Positions 36,004 through 46,856 of a stretch of DNA of 64,000 nucleotides are shown here, piece after piece. Numbering within the stretch: the stretch's first letter is position 1; each line of letters opens with the position of its first letter. The stretch comes from Amanita rubescens (Eukaryota > Basidiomycota > Agaricomycetes > Agaricales > Amanitaceae): positions 1 through 64,000 of the forward strand of contig WION01000031.1 in assembly GCA_015039365.1 (NCBI GenBank), written 5' to 3'. Made by a program: the position numbers and the translations under genes. The notes under the pieces are model-generated. The model was not told the origin of the DNA, made no database searches, and saw only the letters and a program-made list of their open reading frames with translations.

Positions 36004-37279
36004 GGTAGTTTTTTCGAGTTCGAATTTGGGGATGAGCCGAAGAGGTGGGTTCGCAGGATTCCCACGACTTGCGTCTCCGTTACATCCGACTGAAGTTCCC
36101 GTGTGAACGCTTGGCCCTGCGTCCCTTTCGACACTGACAATATATCACCCTGGAGTTGAACTGTTCCTCCATAAAGCCGCAGGTGGACACACATAATGAT
36201 GCATAGCCTCGAGATCAAGTTTGTTTAAAGGTCAGCATTCACATTCGTATAAATGCATATCCCTCGTATTCAGCTCAATCTAGTGAAGCATGACCAGATG
36301 GCAACAAGCAGTTGTTTAAGCCAGGTGGCGGATATTATGCCAGACTCACAGCCCAATTATATGAAGGCGCCAGCAGTAGGCCCATCATATTCACGATATA
36401 TGCCTGTCTTTGGATCTGTTGCGAGCCTTCATTGCCTTGGCTAGGGTGCGCGGATTATGCCTTCAAGAACTTGCCACCAGACACCCCCAGATTCGCTACC
36501 GATAGCTTATCGCACAATCTAGTAAATATCCACGCTTCACATTATCATGCCTAGCGAGCTTCTCGAATTCGTTGCCTTGATGGGTTGCTGTTGCATATAT
36601 ACACACGCAGTAGTGAAGGTTTTTATCAATGTATCATCGACTGAACGCATTGAACCGGCGGTTCGAGTTTGTACGGAGATGGATGATACAGTAGTTGAAG
36701 TCTTGAAGACAACCTCTTCGGCTCTTCTATGACCGCAGTCGAAAAACGTTATCTGGCTAGCCGTCAAAATTTCCGGATCTCAGATCTATTGAGTTCTTCT
36801 ATATATGTAACTTCATGTGCAAGAACGTGCAAGTCTCGTCATGCGGCATTTTCAAATAATAAGGCTGTGATTAGCGATCGGTCAGCCCGCCGAAGACTTG
36901 ACTATAAATTAGCGTTGCCGATATTGATTGAGGCATTAAGACCGATCATCACTCATCTCACGATGGCTGGAGAGACTGGATATTTAGCGACCTCTCTCGA
37001 AAAAAAAGAAGGGTAGAGATAGTACCATATGGTACCTATTCTAAATCCCCGCGGGCTGATAAAGATCGATTTAGTAAATATCAGTAATCTGATCAGGTGA
37101 TGCTCTTCCATCAAACTTTTACCCGGATTAGGCATCTTGCTTCTCATTCGCTCCAGAAAATGCCTCAGGGCGCCAAACGAACATAAAAGGCAGGCTTCCT
37201 CGGGGTGAAGCGGCAGTCGCTTCTGACCAAACGTCCATTATCTGCCAAATCCTCTCGTACTCATAAACCAACTCTCATA
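36004..37279. other. Intergenic, 1.3 kb
   Basis: Promoter side of the F-box gene and upstream region of the metallothionein-like gene. Only short, unconvincing frames were seen. A TATA-like CATAAAAG lies at 37182-37189, about 91 bp before the next ATG. Confidence 0.4.
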
Positions 37280-37494
37280 ATGCACGCTGTTAGTAATGCT
37301 ATACTTTACCATGATACCGACTCATGCTAACCCTGTTTCCATCGTGCAGAACGTTGACATCCCCGTCTCCTACACATGCGCCTGCACCAAAGATGACAAT
37401 GCCTGTAAATGCGGCGACAGGCACGTTCTCTGTTTCTTATGAAGTATCAGTGGATTAACTGAGGCTTGACAGTTGCAAGTGCAGCTCCTCCTAA
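37280..37494 (+). CDS. Metallothionein-like Cys-rich miniprotein 1
   Basis: Three exons: 37280-37288 (MHA), 37350-37420 and 37473-37494, for 33 residues. Cysteines fall as CAC, then CKC, then SCKC before a Ser tail: six in total, spaced CxC-x6-CxC-x3-CxC, as in fungal copper/zinc metallothioneins. Intron 1 (61 bp) has a GCTAAC branch site; intron 2 (52 bp) must use a GC-AG pair (AG|GCACGT). Reading through it would instead give a similar-length product ending HVLCFL, lacking the last CxC pair. The match in size, PVSY motif and both intron positions to 39537-39750 supports the model. The role, buffering of Cu, Zn or Cd in the cytosol, is inferred from Cys pattern only. Confidence 0.65.
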
Positions 37495-39446
37495 ACGTCC
37501 TGTAATATTGCCTCGACTATGACTACCTTGTAACACAATCGCCATAGCTGTACAACAATTGGGTGGATCAATACATATTTGTTATAGTAAGATGTGACTA
37601 AGGGTAAAGGATCATCCCAGCCTAATACCAGGCGTTCGTCGCGGAGAAGCGGAGTCCTCCTGTATCACAACTCGTCACTAGTTCACCCGGCAGATCGATA
37701 GAGACCGTACGGCGTTGCGGCACCGTCTCGCTTCAAGAAGTAGAAGTTCGGACTTGATGTCTCCATCCTATCAGGTCCCATGGGGCTCCGGATGTCCAGG
37801 CAGCGGTGACGAGTAGTACGGTCACGAAGCGTCGGTAGATTCATTTCAACAGGTTCTAGCTGCGACTCCACGAACGTGTAATACAATGCAAAGCTGTATA
37901 ACAATCGATCATTTGCAGTTCTCAGATGTGAATTTTGGGAAAAAGTTATTCCTACCTGTCCTCTGGTTTTGCCACCAGCTATCCCAACGAAGCAACCTCA
38001 ACTGAGAGGCGCCGACTGAACAATGGGATTGCGAGTGCCCATGAGGCTATGCGTGTTTCAAACAGGCTTTATGACACGCCACCGCCACGCCGTGTCGCCT
38101 GAACCAATGTAATGCAGATGCCCAATAAGCAACTCCCGTTGTTCATGTCAAGGGCGCATGCTTCTTCGCGGCACTGCCCCACATATGTCAGGATGGATGG
38201 GCCGGCACAGTGGCAGTGACTAGGACAAATGTGGCAGACGGCGCGGATTTGGTATTGGGCATGACGGCTAATCGGAATTCAATACACCAATACACATGGA
38301 CTGTGGTATTGTTCGTTGCCCGCAAACCGGCAGGCAGCGTCATTGTCGGGGTGGAGAAAACGAACATAATATTTACAGCAAAGCTCTAAAAACGTCAAAC
38401 GTCATATGACCTTGCAAACGGGAACAAAGTAGTTCTTCTGTACCTGTTGCAGCAGAAGTCAACGATTGCTTTGATGGAGTAAAAACATCACGAACCCCCT
38501 TCTTCACAATGCGAGTCACCGCGATAATGCCAGAAAGCATCACAACAGTCGACGGGGTTGAGTCCACTAGCTATCTACTTACAAAAGAGTCTTCCACAAT
38601 CAGATATCAGGAGCGCAAGCCCCTTCGCGACGCCACCCACACGAATGTCACGGAGTGGATCGGGGCATAACGTGGCGCGCATTCAAAACGGTGGTCGCAA
38701 TCTTGTGACGAAGTCAAAGAAGACGCCACCGCTCCAAATTGCTTGAACGAACGTGCCTAATTAGCCACTCCTGATAGGGACATGGCCTGACGTGGCCTGC
38801 GTCGTGGCGCCACCCCCGCACAGATATCACGGAAAAGTGGGCCGGCGCAGTAGACTAGGACGAATATGGCAAATGACACGCTTTCAGAGCGGTGGTGCCA
38901 ATCATTAGTGCCTATCAAGTTCCAGAAGTACGCCGTCCATGCCCGAGCGGCCTCGCTTTTAACCGCTTAATCCCCATACTTGGTATCGGGCGCAAAGGAT
39001 TGAAGCTCAGAATACGACATTCCTGGGAATCAAGATTCGATAGTGCCGTATTGTTCAATGTATAGGTGTAGATAGAACGGTGAAAATGACACGATTAGGC
39101 CTTAAGTACTAATATCATGTGACTGTGCGGGCGCAACTAGGCAGGGGCTTTGCGCACAGATTTTGCGATCGTAGCCTTGGAAGCGTCGACTATCGATTAT
39201 GTTGAGGCAGCATCCATGCGGAACAGGAAAATGGCGCGAAGCGGGCTCCGGTAACTCGTTCCGCCCAGGTCTCGGACTCTCGGCGCGTGTAGTTTAATCT
39301 GATGATCAGTACTTCAGTAGTTAGCTGATAGTAAAATAGATTGATAATCACAGCCTCCCAGAAGCTCCACATGCCAAAGAACGTAATAGCGCATTGACGA
39401 ATCTATCCGCTTTTGAAACTGTGTCACAATTTGCTCGGCTTAAAAG
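37495..39446. other. Gene-poor spacer, 2 kb, between the metallothionein-like genes
   Basis: No credible coding frame. It contains three diverged direct repeats (described separately at 38151-38906). Confidence 0.45.
38151..38906 (+). repeat. Three diverged direct repeats of about 90-110 bp
   Basis: Copies at about 38151-38246, 38615-38701 and 38796-38906. They share CTTCGCG(G/A)C or GTGGCGCCACC, then a GTCA/TATCACGGA block, GGGCCGGC(A/G)CAGT, ACTAGGAC(A/G)AAT(G/A)TGGCA, and in the last two CGGTGGT(C/G). Identity is only moderate, with indels. There is no terminal inverted repeat or coding potential. They could be remnants of a mobile element or of local duplication. Confidence 0.5.
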
Positions 39447-39456
39447 GTATATAAAG
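39447..39456 (+). promoter_or_regulatory. TATA box of metallothionein-like gene 2
   Basis: TATATAAA at 39448-39455, 82 bp upstream of the ATG at 39537. The distance is similar to that of the TATA-like element of the sister gene (about 91 bp), as expected for strongly inducible genes. Confidence 0.55.
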
Positions 39457-39536
39457 GGGCCACGTACGCTGCTAGAGTCTCCAGCAACCTATCCAGCTCT
39501 ATCATCTACGAACTTCTCAACAGCTTTAACATCACA

Positions 39537-39750
39537 ATGCACTCTGTATGTGGTGTCTGTCGCTGCTTGCGGTGACAACGCTGACGATTTGCCTTGCTTG
39601 CTATACAGGTTCCCGTCTCCTACAATGAGGACTGCGCCTGCTGCAGCCACAACCAGAGCAACTGCTCCGACTCGTCAGTATCAGTTGAACGGGCTTGGTG
39701 CTTGAGACTGACCACACGTTTTTAGAAAATGCAAATGCTGCTCGCACTAG
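39537..39750 (+). CDS. Metallothionein-like Cys-rich miniprotein 2
   Basis: Three exons: 39537-39545 (MHS), 39609-39673 and 39726-39750, for 32 residues with seven cysteines (CACC, then NC, then KCKCC). It shares with the gene at 37280 a 9-nt first exon, the segment PVSY at the start of exon 2, a second intron of exactly 52 bp, and a last exon of seven codons or fewer carrying CKC. Both introns are GT-AG with CTGAC branch sites. The N-terminus lacks a signal peptide, which fits a cytosolic metal-binding peptide. It is inferred to be a metallothionein from its size and Cys pattern; the metal is unknown. Confidence 0.7.
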
Positions 39751-40219
39751 GCTTTAGCGTCTCACAGTCCTCAGCTTCCTGACTCCGTGTCTCGTTCGAT
39801 CGCTTGCGACTGTAAATGTAAAAAACCACATGTAACAGTGTATCCCGGATTCGTAACGTCGCATATTGTTGTAAAAGCTTCGCGTTTTAGACGCGAGTTG
39901 AGGCTGTGAGAGTAGCCGTGTGATATCGCTTGTTTCAATCAACTTTCCAGAACAGGGTAGTCATACGCAACACCGATACGCCGGTTATCAGTTGCTGCGC
40001 GAAACGAAATGGTGTGCCGATTATCGCGATAGTAAATAGCCAATCATACCTGCCAAAGATTAGATGAGCGATGGCTCCCGCCAGTTGCAAGGGTTAATAG
40101 AAAGACAGCATGCCGTTTCATGATCTGTACTGTGAGGAGGCCATTTTGCGCAAGCCTTACTACACGTCTTGCACGTGGTCGAAAAGGAACGCTCACCGAT
40201 TTGGACGGGGATAACGGAA
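39751..40219. other. Intergenic, 470 bp
   Basis: 3' flank of the metallothionein-like gene; no coding or structural signal recognised. Confidence 0.35.
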
Positions 40220-40390
40220 CCGTCACGGTGACGGTCGTGAGAATAAGTACGTATGGAAATGACTGACTCCTATGTAGATGACGCAAAGCACGAGGATCAT
40301 GGCCAAATTGGCATCGTTCGAGTGCATGAGCCGGGCCCGTACTAGAGGTCGATGTCGTGAACCAAGCAACCGCCGAGCTGTCGCACAAGG
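40220..40390 (+). pseudogene. Relic of F-box family A 5' end
   Basis: This closely matches 46794-47000, the promoter, intron end and start of exon 2 of the F-box gene at 46857. Shared strings include CGTCACGGTGACGGTCGTG, GACGCAAAGCACGAGGAT and AATTGGCATCGTTCGAGTG, and it ends near GTGAACCAAGCAACC. About 60 bp, including the micro-exon, are missing, and the F-box itself is absent. It is a truncated duplicate of a start region. Confidence 0.7.
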
Positions 40391-40507
40391 CTCTTCATCA
40401 GTAAGGTTCATTTATTTGGTGCTATTTGGACGCTCAGCAGACGTCGACACTTTGTTTTTCCTGTTCACGCAGCGCAAACGAATAGATATCAGACTCACTA
40501 CAACAGG

Positions 40508-42356
40508 TTGAATGTAATCAGTTCAACTTCGAAGCCAATAGCTACGATGAAGACGGGTGCGGGCACGGACAGGGGGTTCTGGATTCACTCCCTTCAGCTA
40601 GTACGGGTAAGTGCAACAGAAAGTGATCTGGACTGCAAGAATTTACTAGCAGTGGCTCTTCTCGATTATCTTGCTCAATATCGCCACGTAGTCTCCTCAA
40701 TGGAGCGCTGATTTGGCGACGTCCGAGATTGTTTTCGCGAGCCGGACACCCTCTATTGGTTTTGGTGAGGAAGATATATCGTCGATGGGCGCGCTTTGGA
40801 CGGACTTTACATCTTCAAAAGGTACCTGGGGTTGCGAGTTGTCCACCTTACCCTCACCTATTCACAAATCGACATACGGATGCTCACCAGACGTCGACTT
40901 CCATCTTGACGATGGTCTCGTTTCTGATACGTCTCGCGAACCCTATGTTCACGTCGAGCTTGTCCTTTCCCCGTCCGAATCTCATCTCGAGGATGGCTTC
41001 GGGGTAAAGAAACCAGAACTCATGCTCGATATGCATCTGGATGCATGGAGTCAAATTACGCCAATAACGAACTCTTATTTATCCTCAGCGAGCATTTCGA
41101 CATCAACAGAAAGTTCAGATACCGTGGAAACTGCACGCGAGTACGGAGATTATACTTCCTCTATTTATTTCCTTGCCGACTCTTCGACCTTCCACTCTGC
41201 CTATATCTACCGAAAGCTCAAAATACGAAGACCCATTGTCAGTCCTGTTCGCCGATGATCATGTGACGCAACAATCAACACCGTCTAGGGACACAGATGG
41301 CTTCGCCGTCAAGGGGAGACAACATTTGGCGTACCAATTCCCTCACCCGCATCTCCATCTCGTCTCCTTCCCGATATTCTGTTCCTTCTGCCAGCGTCTC
41401 GCCAATACGCACCAAGTGGTCGGACTCGGACTCAGACGACGAGGCTCAGAGACGTAGGATTTCGTACCTCGACTCCAGGATTGCCAGCGATTGGAGTATC
41501 ACATTCGGTGCCGCTTCTGTGAAGGCGGAAGGGATCAAAAGTCCATATTATACTTTTCGCAGGTCCAACGCGCCTTCTCCCGAGGAGAGTGCAGTGCGGG
41601 TAACCCAGGAGGGGGAGGCGGTGGGTGTGCCTGGATGAGAGCGATGCAGTTGGTGGTAAGGTCACAGGGGAAGAAAGTCAGCTCACGTTTCACGTTGATG
41701 AGAATGCCAAATTGACGAATGATGGTGACTCGTGTCTACAGGGTCTATCACAGAGTCACAACAATCAGACGTTCCAGACTCGCAAGGACGACGACTTGAG
41801 CTCGGCGTTTTCTCAAGGTTCAGTCTGTACTACCCATACCCACGGAGGAGCAATGCGAGCAAAAAGGTAACGCCAAGGCCCCGGCACGAGGTAGACCTGG
41901 GCGGCCCACAGCTCTCAACATCGCCATGCGATTCTTATCCCGGGCTGGCTCCCCTACACAGCAGAAAACACCACCTCGTCCGCACACGAGCGATTCGGCA
42001 ACGCCAAAGACACTATTTGGGACACGGGTTACGACTCAACAGGTCCTATCTTCAAAGACCTTTTCTTTCGACAAGAGGCCGTTCATCCGTCCATTCAGGG
42101 ACCATCCCTGCAGCACAACCAAGGAGCCACGGCAATTCTCCCATATCGCGGCACCCCAGGCGTGCCATTGTTCACATCGGCTCCTTTTTTCATAGCTCAT
42201 CGCAGCTGCGGAGGCTCTGTCAGTTCCAGTCAATCGCCAGTCACATCCTCATCGGCACCGACGTCTCCTCCCCACGTCCAGAATCACCTGCGCAAATTCC
42301 TATGTCACAGGTCCTTAGTCCAACGAGTACACCTTCTGGCGCCGAGTCCCAATGAG
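40508..42356 (+). pseudogene. Ser/Pro-rich hypothetical protein gene, probably degenerate
   Basis: Not recognised. A credible start (ATG at 40508 or 40547) reads to 40608, followed by an 82-bp intron and an Asp/Ser-rich frame (SPQWSADLATSEIVF onward) to about 41141. After that, coding-like stretches continue in changing frames: YEDPLSVLFADDH near 41228, TKWSDSDSDDEAQRRR near 41418, DESDAVGGKVTGEES near 41634, and RGRPGRPTALN with an AT-hook look near 41890. No ordinary introns join them, so several indels are needed. It is either a decaying gene or a low-quality stretch. No domain was recognised. Confidence 0.3.
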
Positions 42357-42399
42357 ATCCACATGGCATTCGTCGAGTACGCTTTGCTTTTTTGAACAC

Positions 42400-42986
42400 C
42401 TATATAAACCCTCGTCTTGTTATTAAAAACATCCCAATGCTTTGCCGCCGTTCTTGTTATCGATAACTTCGACATCGTAATTACCAGTACAGTGTGTATA
42501 TCAAATTGTAATAGACTTCGTGTATTTGTAACGTGGCGGGCATAGATTATATGCTATTACAAGAAACACGGTCTTGCATTTGATTTTGATTAAAAACCGT
42601 TGCGATGGGGCGGGCCGATTGTAACCGGTTAACAATACTCGAGGCCTTTTGTTGATGGCCTCTTGTGTATTTATGGCGCATGTTTCGAGGATGAGGACGA
42701 GGCCCAAATACGAACCTCGATAATTCCGGCAAGGACGTTATCCTTAACTTCATAGGATGTTATATCGTACCCGTCGTTCCGTTGGTTCTAAAGTCTACTA
42801 CCCTTTTCACAATGCCATTAGATCCGAGTCGAGCATGGCGAGATAAATACAAAGGACAGCAATGAACATAAGATGCTTCCACTGGGACAGATAGTCATTC
42901 ACGCCGGTCATAACTAGACTCAAAGAAATCTATTGTTCTTGCACTGTAGTAAACTGCAACTGTGAACTAGACATCTCGTCTTCCCC
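42400..42986. other. Intergenic, about 590 bp
   Basis: AT-rich; 3' flank of the minus-strand secreted protein gene. Nothing recognised. Confidence 0.35.
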
Positions 42987-44279
42987 TCAACTCTTTGAAG
43001 CTTCCCCCTGCTGCTTCAAGCTTGACGTCGATTTTTTAGCAGCGATCCGTTTTGAACTTGGGCGCTCTCCAGTGGAACCCGTATGTTGAACCTTCGGCTT
43101 TCCCTCACCGTCGGAACCTTCGGAAGGGCTGCTGGTTCCCTTCTTAGACGAAGCGGGAGATTCCGTGGGACCATAGATATCCTTCGAGTTCGGAATATCA
43201 TGTGCCTTTGGGGCTGTTTTGAATTCGTTGATGTCGGGACCAATCTGTGTAGCGTCTGCCCAATCGACAACGTTGACAGTCCAGCGGTTTTCCAGATCGG
43301 TCTCTGGAACATCCTCATTGAGGTACCACAAATAGTTGCCGTTGCCCGCGGGGTCACTATAGCCAACCGTAAGTGTTAAGTACCAATCGGAAATTAATGA
43401 CCACCTACCCATGTTTTAGGTGGGTTTCGTCTTCATATCGCTTCAATGCCTCGGTTTTCTTTCTCGTGATGTAAGCTTCGTCCGTCAACCCTGTCTTGTC
43501 CAAGGGGATACCCATGTTCCTCATCATAATGTAATCGAGCTTCGGCGTCTGCCTGTGACCCCAACCCAAGAGTTGTCTAACCTGATGAAGACCGGCAACT
43601 TCCTTAGAAGTTTTCGCATTGGCGTCGTCATCGAAATGCTCCCTATTAATGATTTTGACAACGGCGTCACAGTCTTTAACCTTCACAGTAATGTGGTAGA
43701 CAGCCAAGGACTGGCTCCCTTTTCCAGCATGTTTTCCTTTGTCAATGTGTTTCAAGGCTTCCAAGAACTCTTTCTTAGTAACCAGGTCAGGATCGCACTT
43801 GGCCCGCTTCCTGGATGTGGATTTGGATTTGGATCGGCTTCCAGGCTTGTCGCCATCGCCCTCGCTCTCGCTCTCGCCCCCGTCCTAAACGAGACGTCTG
43901 TTTGCGGGGTAGGGTTCATAGTGGGATGGAGCCACTTACAGTATTCGTAGCCTTTCGCTTGCCAGCGCTGGTTGAAGCTTGTTTCTAGAGCCAGAATTAG
44001 CTTCCCAGATATCATGATCCCTACGAAGCAGAACCGCTTACCCCCTTTTGGCGGGTACTGGTCTTGCGAGTCGTGCCACGACCACGTGTTGCATCGCCGC
44101 CGGTGTTGGTTGATGGCTCTGGATCCATTCGTTTCTGATAATCCAACAATTTAGAATAATCGGACAAGATTTGCCCAACGACTTACGGAAAGTTCGACGG
44201 AATTGCGGAGGGGATAGATCGGCGTCGCGAAGACGGTACCGAAGAAGATGAATGCAATAGTGACAGTCGTAAGACGCAT
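42987..44279 (-). CDS. Secreted kinase-like protein
   Basis: Five exons (44187-44279, 44042-44134, 43940-43984, 43409-43884, 42987-43356) give 358 residues. The first 19 form a clear signal peptide (MRLTTVTIAFIFFGTVFA). A Thr/Lys/Arg-rich linker follows. The C-terminal domain looks like an atypical kinase: VVKI with its Lys, a hinge-like YIMMRNMGIPL, a catalytic-loop motif HGDPAGNGNYLW (formed only when the intron at 43357-43408 is removed), and VVDWADA in the place of DFG. The tail is Ser/Lys-rich. No glycine-rich loop is evident. Such secreted, kinase-like proteins with a disordered linker would act outside the cell or in the secretory path. Substrate and activity are unknown, and it may be a pseudokinase. 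Confidence 0.65.
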
Positions 44280-46356
44280 TAGAGAAGAGTGGGTAAACGT
44301 TCAACGTCGAAAAGATGTAGAGGACCAGCCTGAAAATTCTCCAACGGCACCTGCTAGGGCTTTTATACACCAAGGTGGACCCTATTCACGTAACTGGCTG
44401 GACCTCCCACATGACCGTCTGCGTTCAATTCGTCTAGTTGTGCATGGATGAGCGCTGATCGTGGCGCAAGGGATTGAATTAGAACGAAAAAAAAGCCAGC
44501 CGAGAGGGGATGAAGATAGTCCATGTTATTCGCATGACAGGCCGGACCTTGTGCAAGTCGAATAGCCGTGATACGGCGGTGAACGAATAAATTGCAAAAA
44601 TGCGCAAGCGATGCGGCAAGAATACAGACACCCGACGGACTTCTTATTCGCATCGTAACTAGGCTACTAGCGGTGCATCGTTAGACTCCTTTAACTTTAA
44701 AGCATGGAACGAGTTGTGGCTCACTACAGTGCGGCAGTGAAGTAGTCCGCCTTTACGTTGGTCCCAGCGTCCGAGTCGGAACATATCTTTGGGCCTATGC
44801 AACAACAATGACCAAAGCTGTGTGTAACGGACTTGCAATCCTTCTTTGGGACCATGGCCAGTGAGCTAGATTTTGTCATTTGAAAATTGCAAAAAAATCA
44901 CAGGGACAAAGTGAAACGAACTAGACCTTTTCCCCCCTGAATTGGTCATTGTTAGAGGAATCCGCGATAGATATGTACATCTTTAAGGGGTTTGCGCGTG
45001 ACCAAGGAAACTCTTTGACATTCCAGACAGATAAACATGAGGGCATGATGCCACTCTATTGAACAATATCACGTGTTCCTCCATCCACACATTCCCATCT
45101 TCTTCGTCCAGATGTTCCCCCAAGATAATTGGTCACGTTAATACCGCGCCTCCGTTATCGTCATTTCTTACCGAACTCTTGTCTAAAAGCCGACGGTTTC
45201 TGATAATGAACACTTTAGAAGAGTCGGTGAAAGGGTTCGTCCAAAACTTACTGACAATGCAACCCAATGGATGATACTGGATAAGATGAACACAAGAGCA
45301 ACAGTAGTAGTAATGGATACTGCCAATTGGTGGGTGTTTGCAGTATTCAGTATTCAATGGAAGTAGGTCAATACTAGCAGGCTCCGCCAACAAGGAAGCA
45401 TTTCATATCGAACCGCCGATAAGTTTTCGTGCTTGCCCGTTGGCCCATCGTTGCTTTAGTTCTCCAAGATGCCGTAGACCAATTGTCAGACCATCTTTAA
45501 GCATCGGACTACGTCAACGAGGAAGAGATGTGGTGGACTAGGTGGAAGATCTTCTAATGATGCGCGGCATCACCTGAGGCATTCATCTCTCACGGTTGTT
45601 GTCCTGGCCAGCCTGCCCGCCTCCTCGCTGCCGCCGTTCGTTCATGGTGTATCAGCCTCCCCTGCCCGGGCCGCCGTCCCAGCTTGTGACCGCCATTCGT
45701 TCGTAATGCATCAACCTCTCCTGCCGCCATGGTTGTGGTGCATCGATAGCTGTCCCCGGCGCAAATCTAACGCATCAGCCCACTAAATCAGCTGCTTCTT
45801 TTCGGCCTGCTTGTCGCTCGTTTCTGACATCGGCCTGTCCACATCACCGCGTTTGACACATCAAACAGTCTGTACGTGATGTCACCACAACAACTGATGA
45901 ACCGTTCTGGTTAGCACCACTTAAATAACATGCAAACACTGACTCGGATCCCTCTGCCGCTCCAAGTCGCGCGTGATGCATTTATATCTGGGTAACAGTT
46001 TTCAAGATACTTAGAATTCACCATACGTGCTGCAACAAACGACACGCAAGGGAATTAATTCCATTACAATACTATCTGTAACTAACTTAATATAATCAGG
46101 TACAAAACGCCATATAGGTGTGAAAATTGAGAATGGAGCGCCAAGCGTTTGCTCCGTCAAATTGGACCAAATGCCATGATCATGCACAATCATGCATGAT
46201 TACGCGTGATAATGCATAATGAATGATCATATACATACGTGAACCAGCGGCCACTCGTTGTCATGCGTGAGCGCGTGAACGACTTTTTCCAATTTCGGGA
46301 TTGCTCCCTGATGACATCCTTCATCGTTACTGATTCGCGCGCCAGCCGCGGCAAAC
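44280..46356. other. Gene-poor region, 2.1 kb
   Basis: No gene recognised. Near 45600-45760 there are two imperfect GC-rich repeats containing CGTTCGTTCATGGTG/CATTCGTTCGTAATG and CCTCYCCTGCC. Near 46175-46230 there is a run of near-palindromic CATGATCATGC/ATGATCATAT strings like those at 54580-54790. Short frames overlap on both strands and look random. Confidence 0.4.
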
Positions 46357-46690
46357 ATGTTCGCTTCTGGCTACCCCATCTTGTTTCCTCCAGAGATTCT
46401 CGATCAAATTGACGACAAATCGATGTTGCTTTCCTTCGGCCTCATCTGCGGACGAGCTCTTGTCAAAGGCCGACGTCCTCCCTCGAGTTCACCGATCACG
46501 AGAGTTTCGACTGCCTTTTGCATCTCGCCGGCACGCCATGGACCAGTTTTACGTTGGCCGTCACAGAAATCCACCTGCAGGATGTGTTCCACACACTCAG
46601 CTCTTACCATTTTCCCCTGCAACGTCTGCCCAATCCCCTTTCTACCCCTCGTCGTGCACTGATCCTGCCGTATTGATATATAAAAGCCTG
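46357..46690 (+). pseudogene. Fragment of an F-box-like gene of another family
   Basis: Starts with an F-box-like FPPEILDQI (frame 1) and DKSMLLSFGLIC, then needs a frame shift to read FDCLLHLAGTPWTSFTL and AVTEIHLQDVF. That order is typical of a large Agaricomycete family beginning LPPEIxDxIIDxL with a later FAVTEIxL motif. The remainder of about 400 residues is missing. It is a truncated relic. Confidence 0.55.
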
Positions 46691-46856
46691 TTATACTAGT
46701 CATATATTCATATTATATATAAACACTGATCTTTACAAGACGAGTTTATACAAAAAATGCTTGTAATTAAAGTGCGTGAGGCCCTAACTGGGTCCGTCAC
46801 GGTGACGGTCGTGGGAATAGTCCTTCTCTTCCCAAATCATTACGATGTGCGATAAT

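Noticed and set aside
36547..36732. 61-codon plus-strand frame
   Set aside because: Isolated, with no domain or splice partner; probably chance.
43405..43764. Separate short gene inside the secreted kinase-like locus
   Set aside because: It is exon 4 of the five-exon gene; the catalytic-loop motif appears only after splicing to the next exon.
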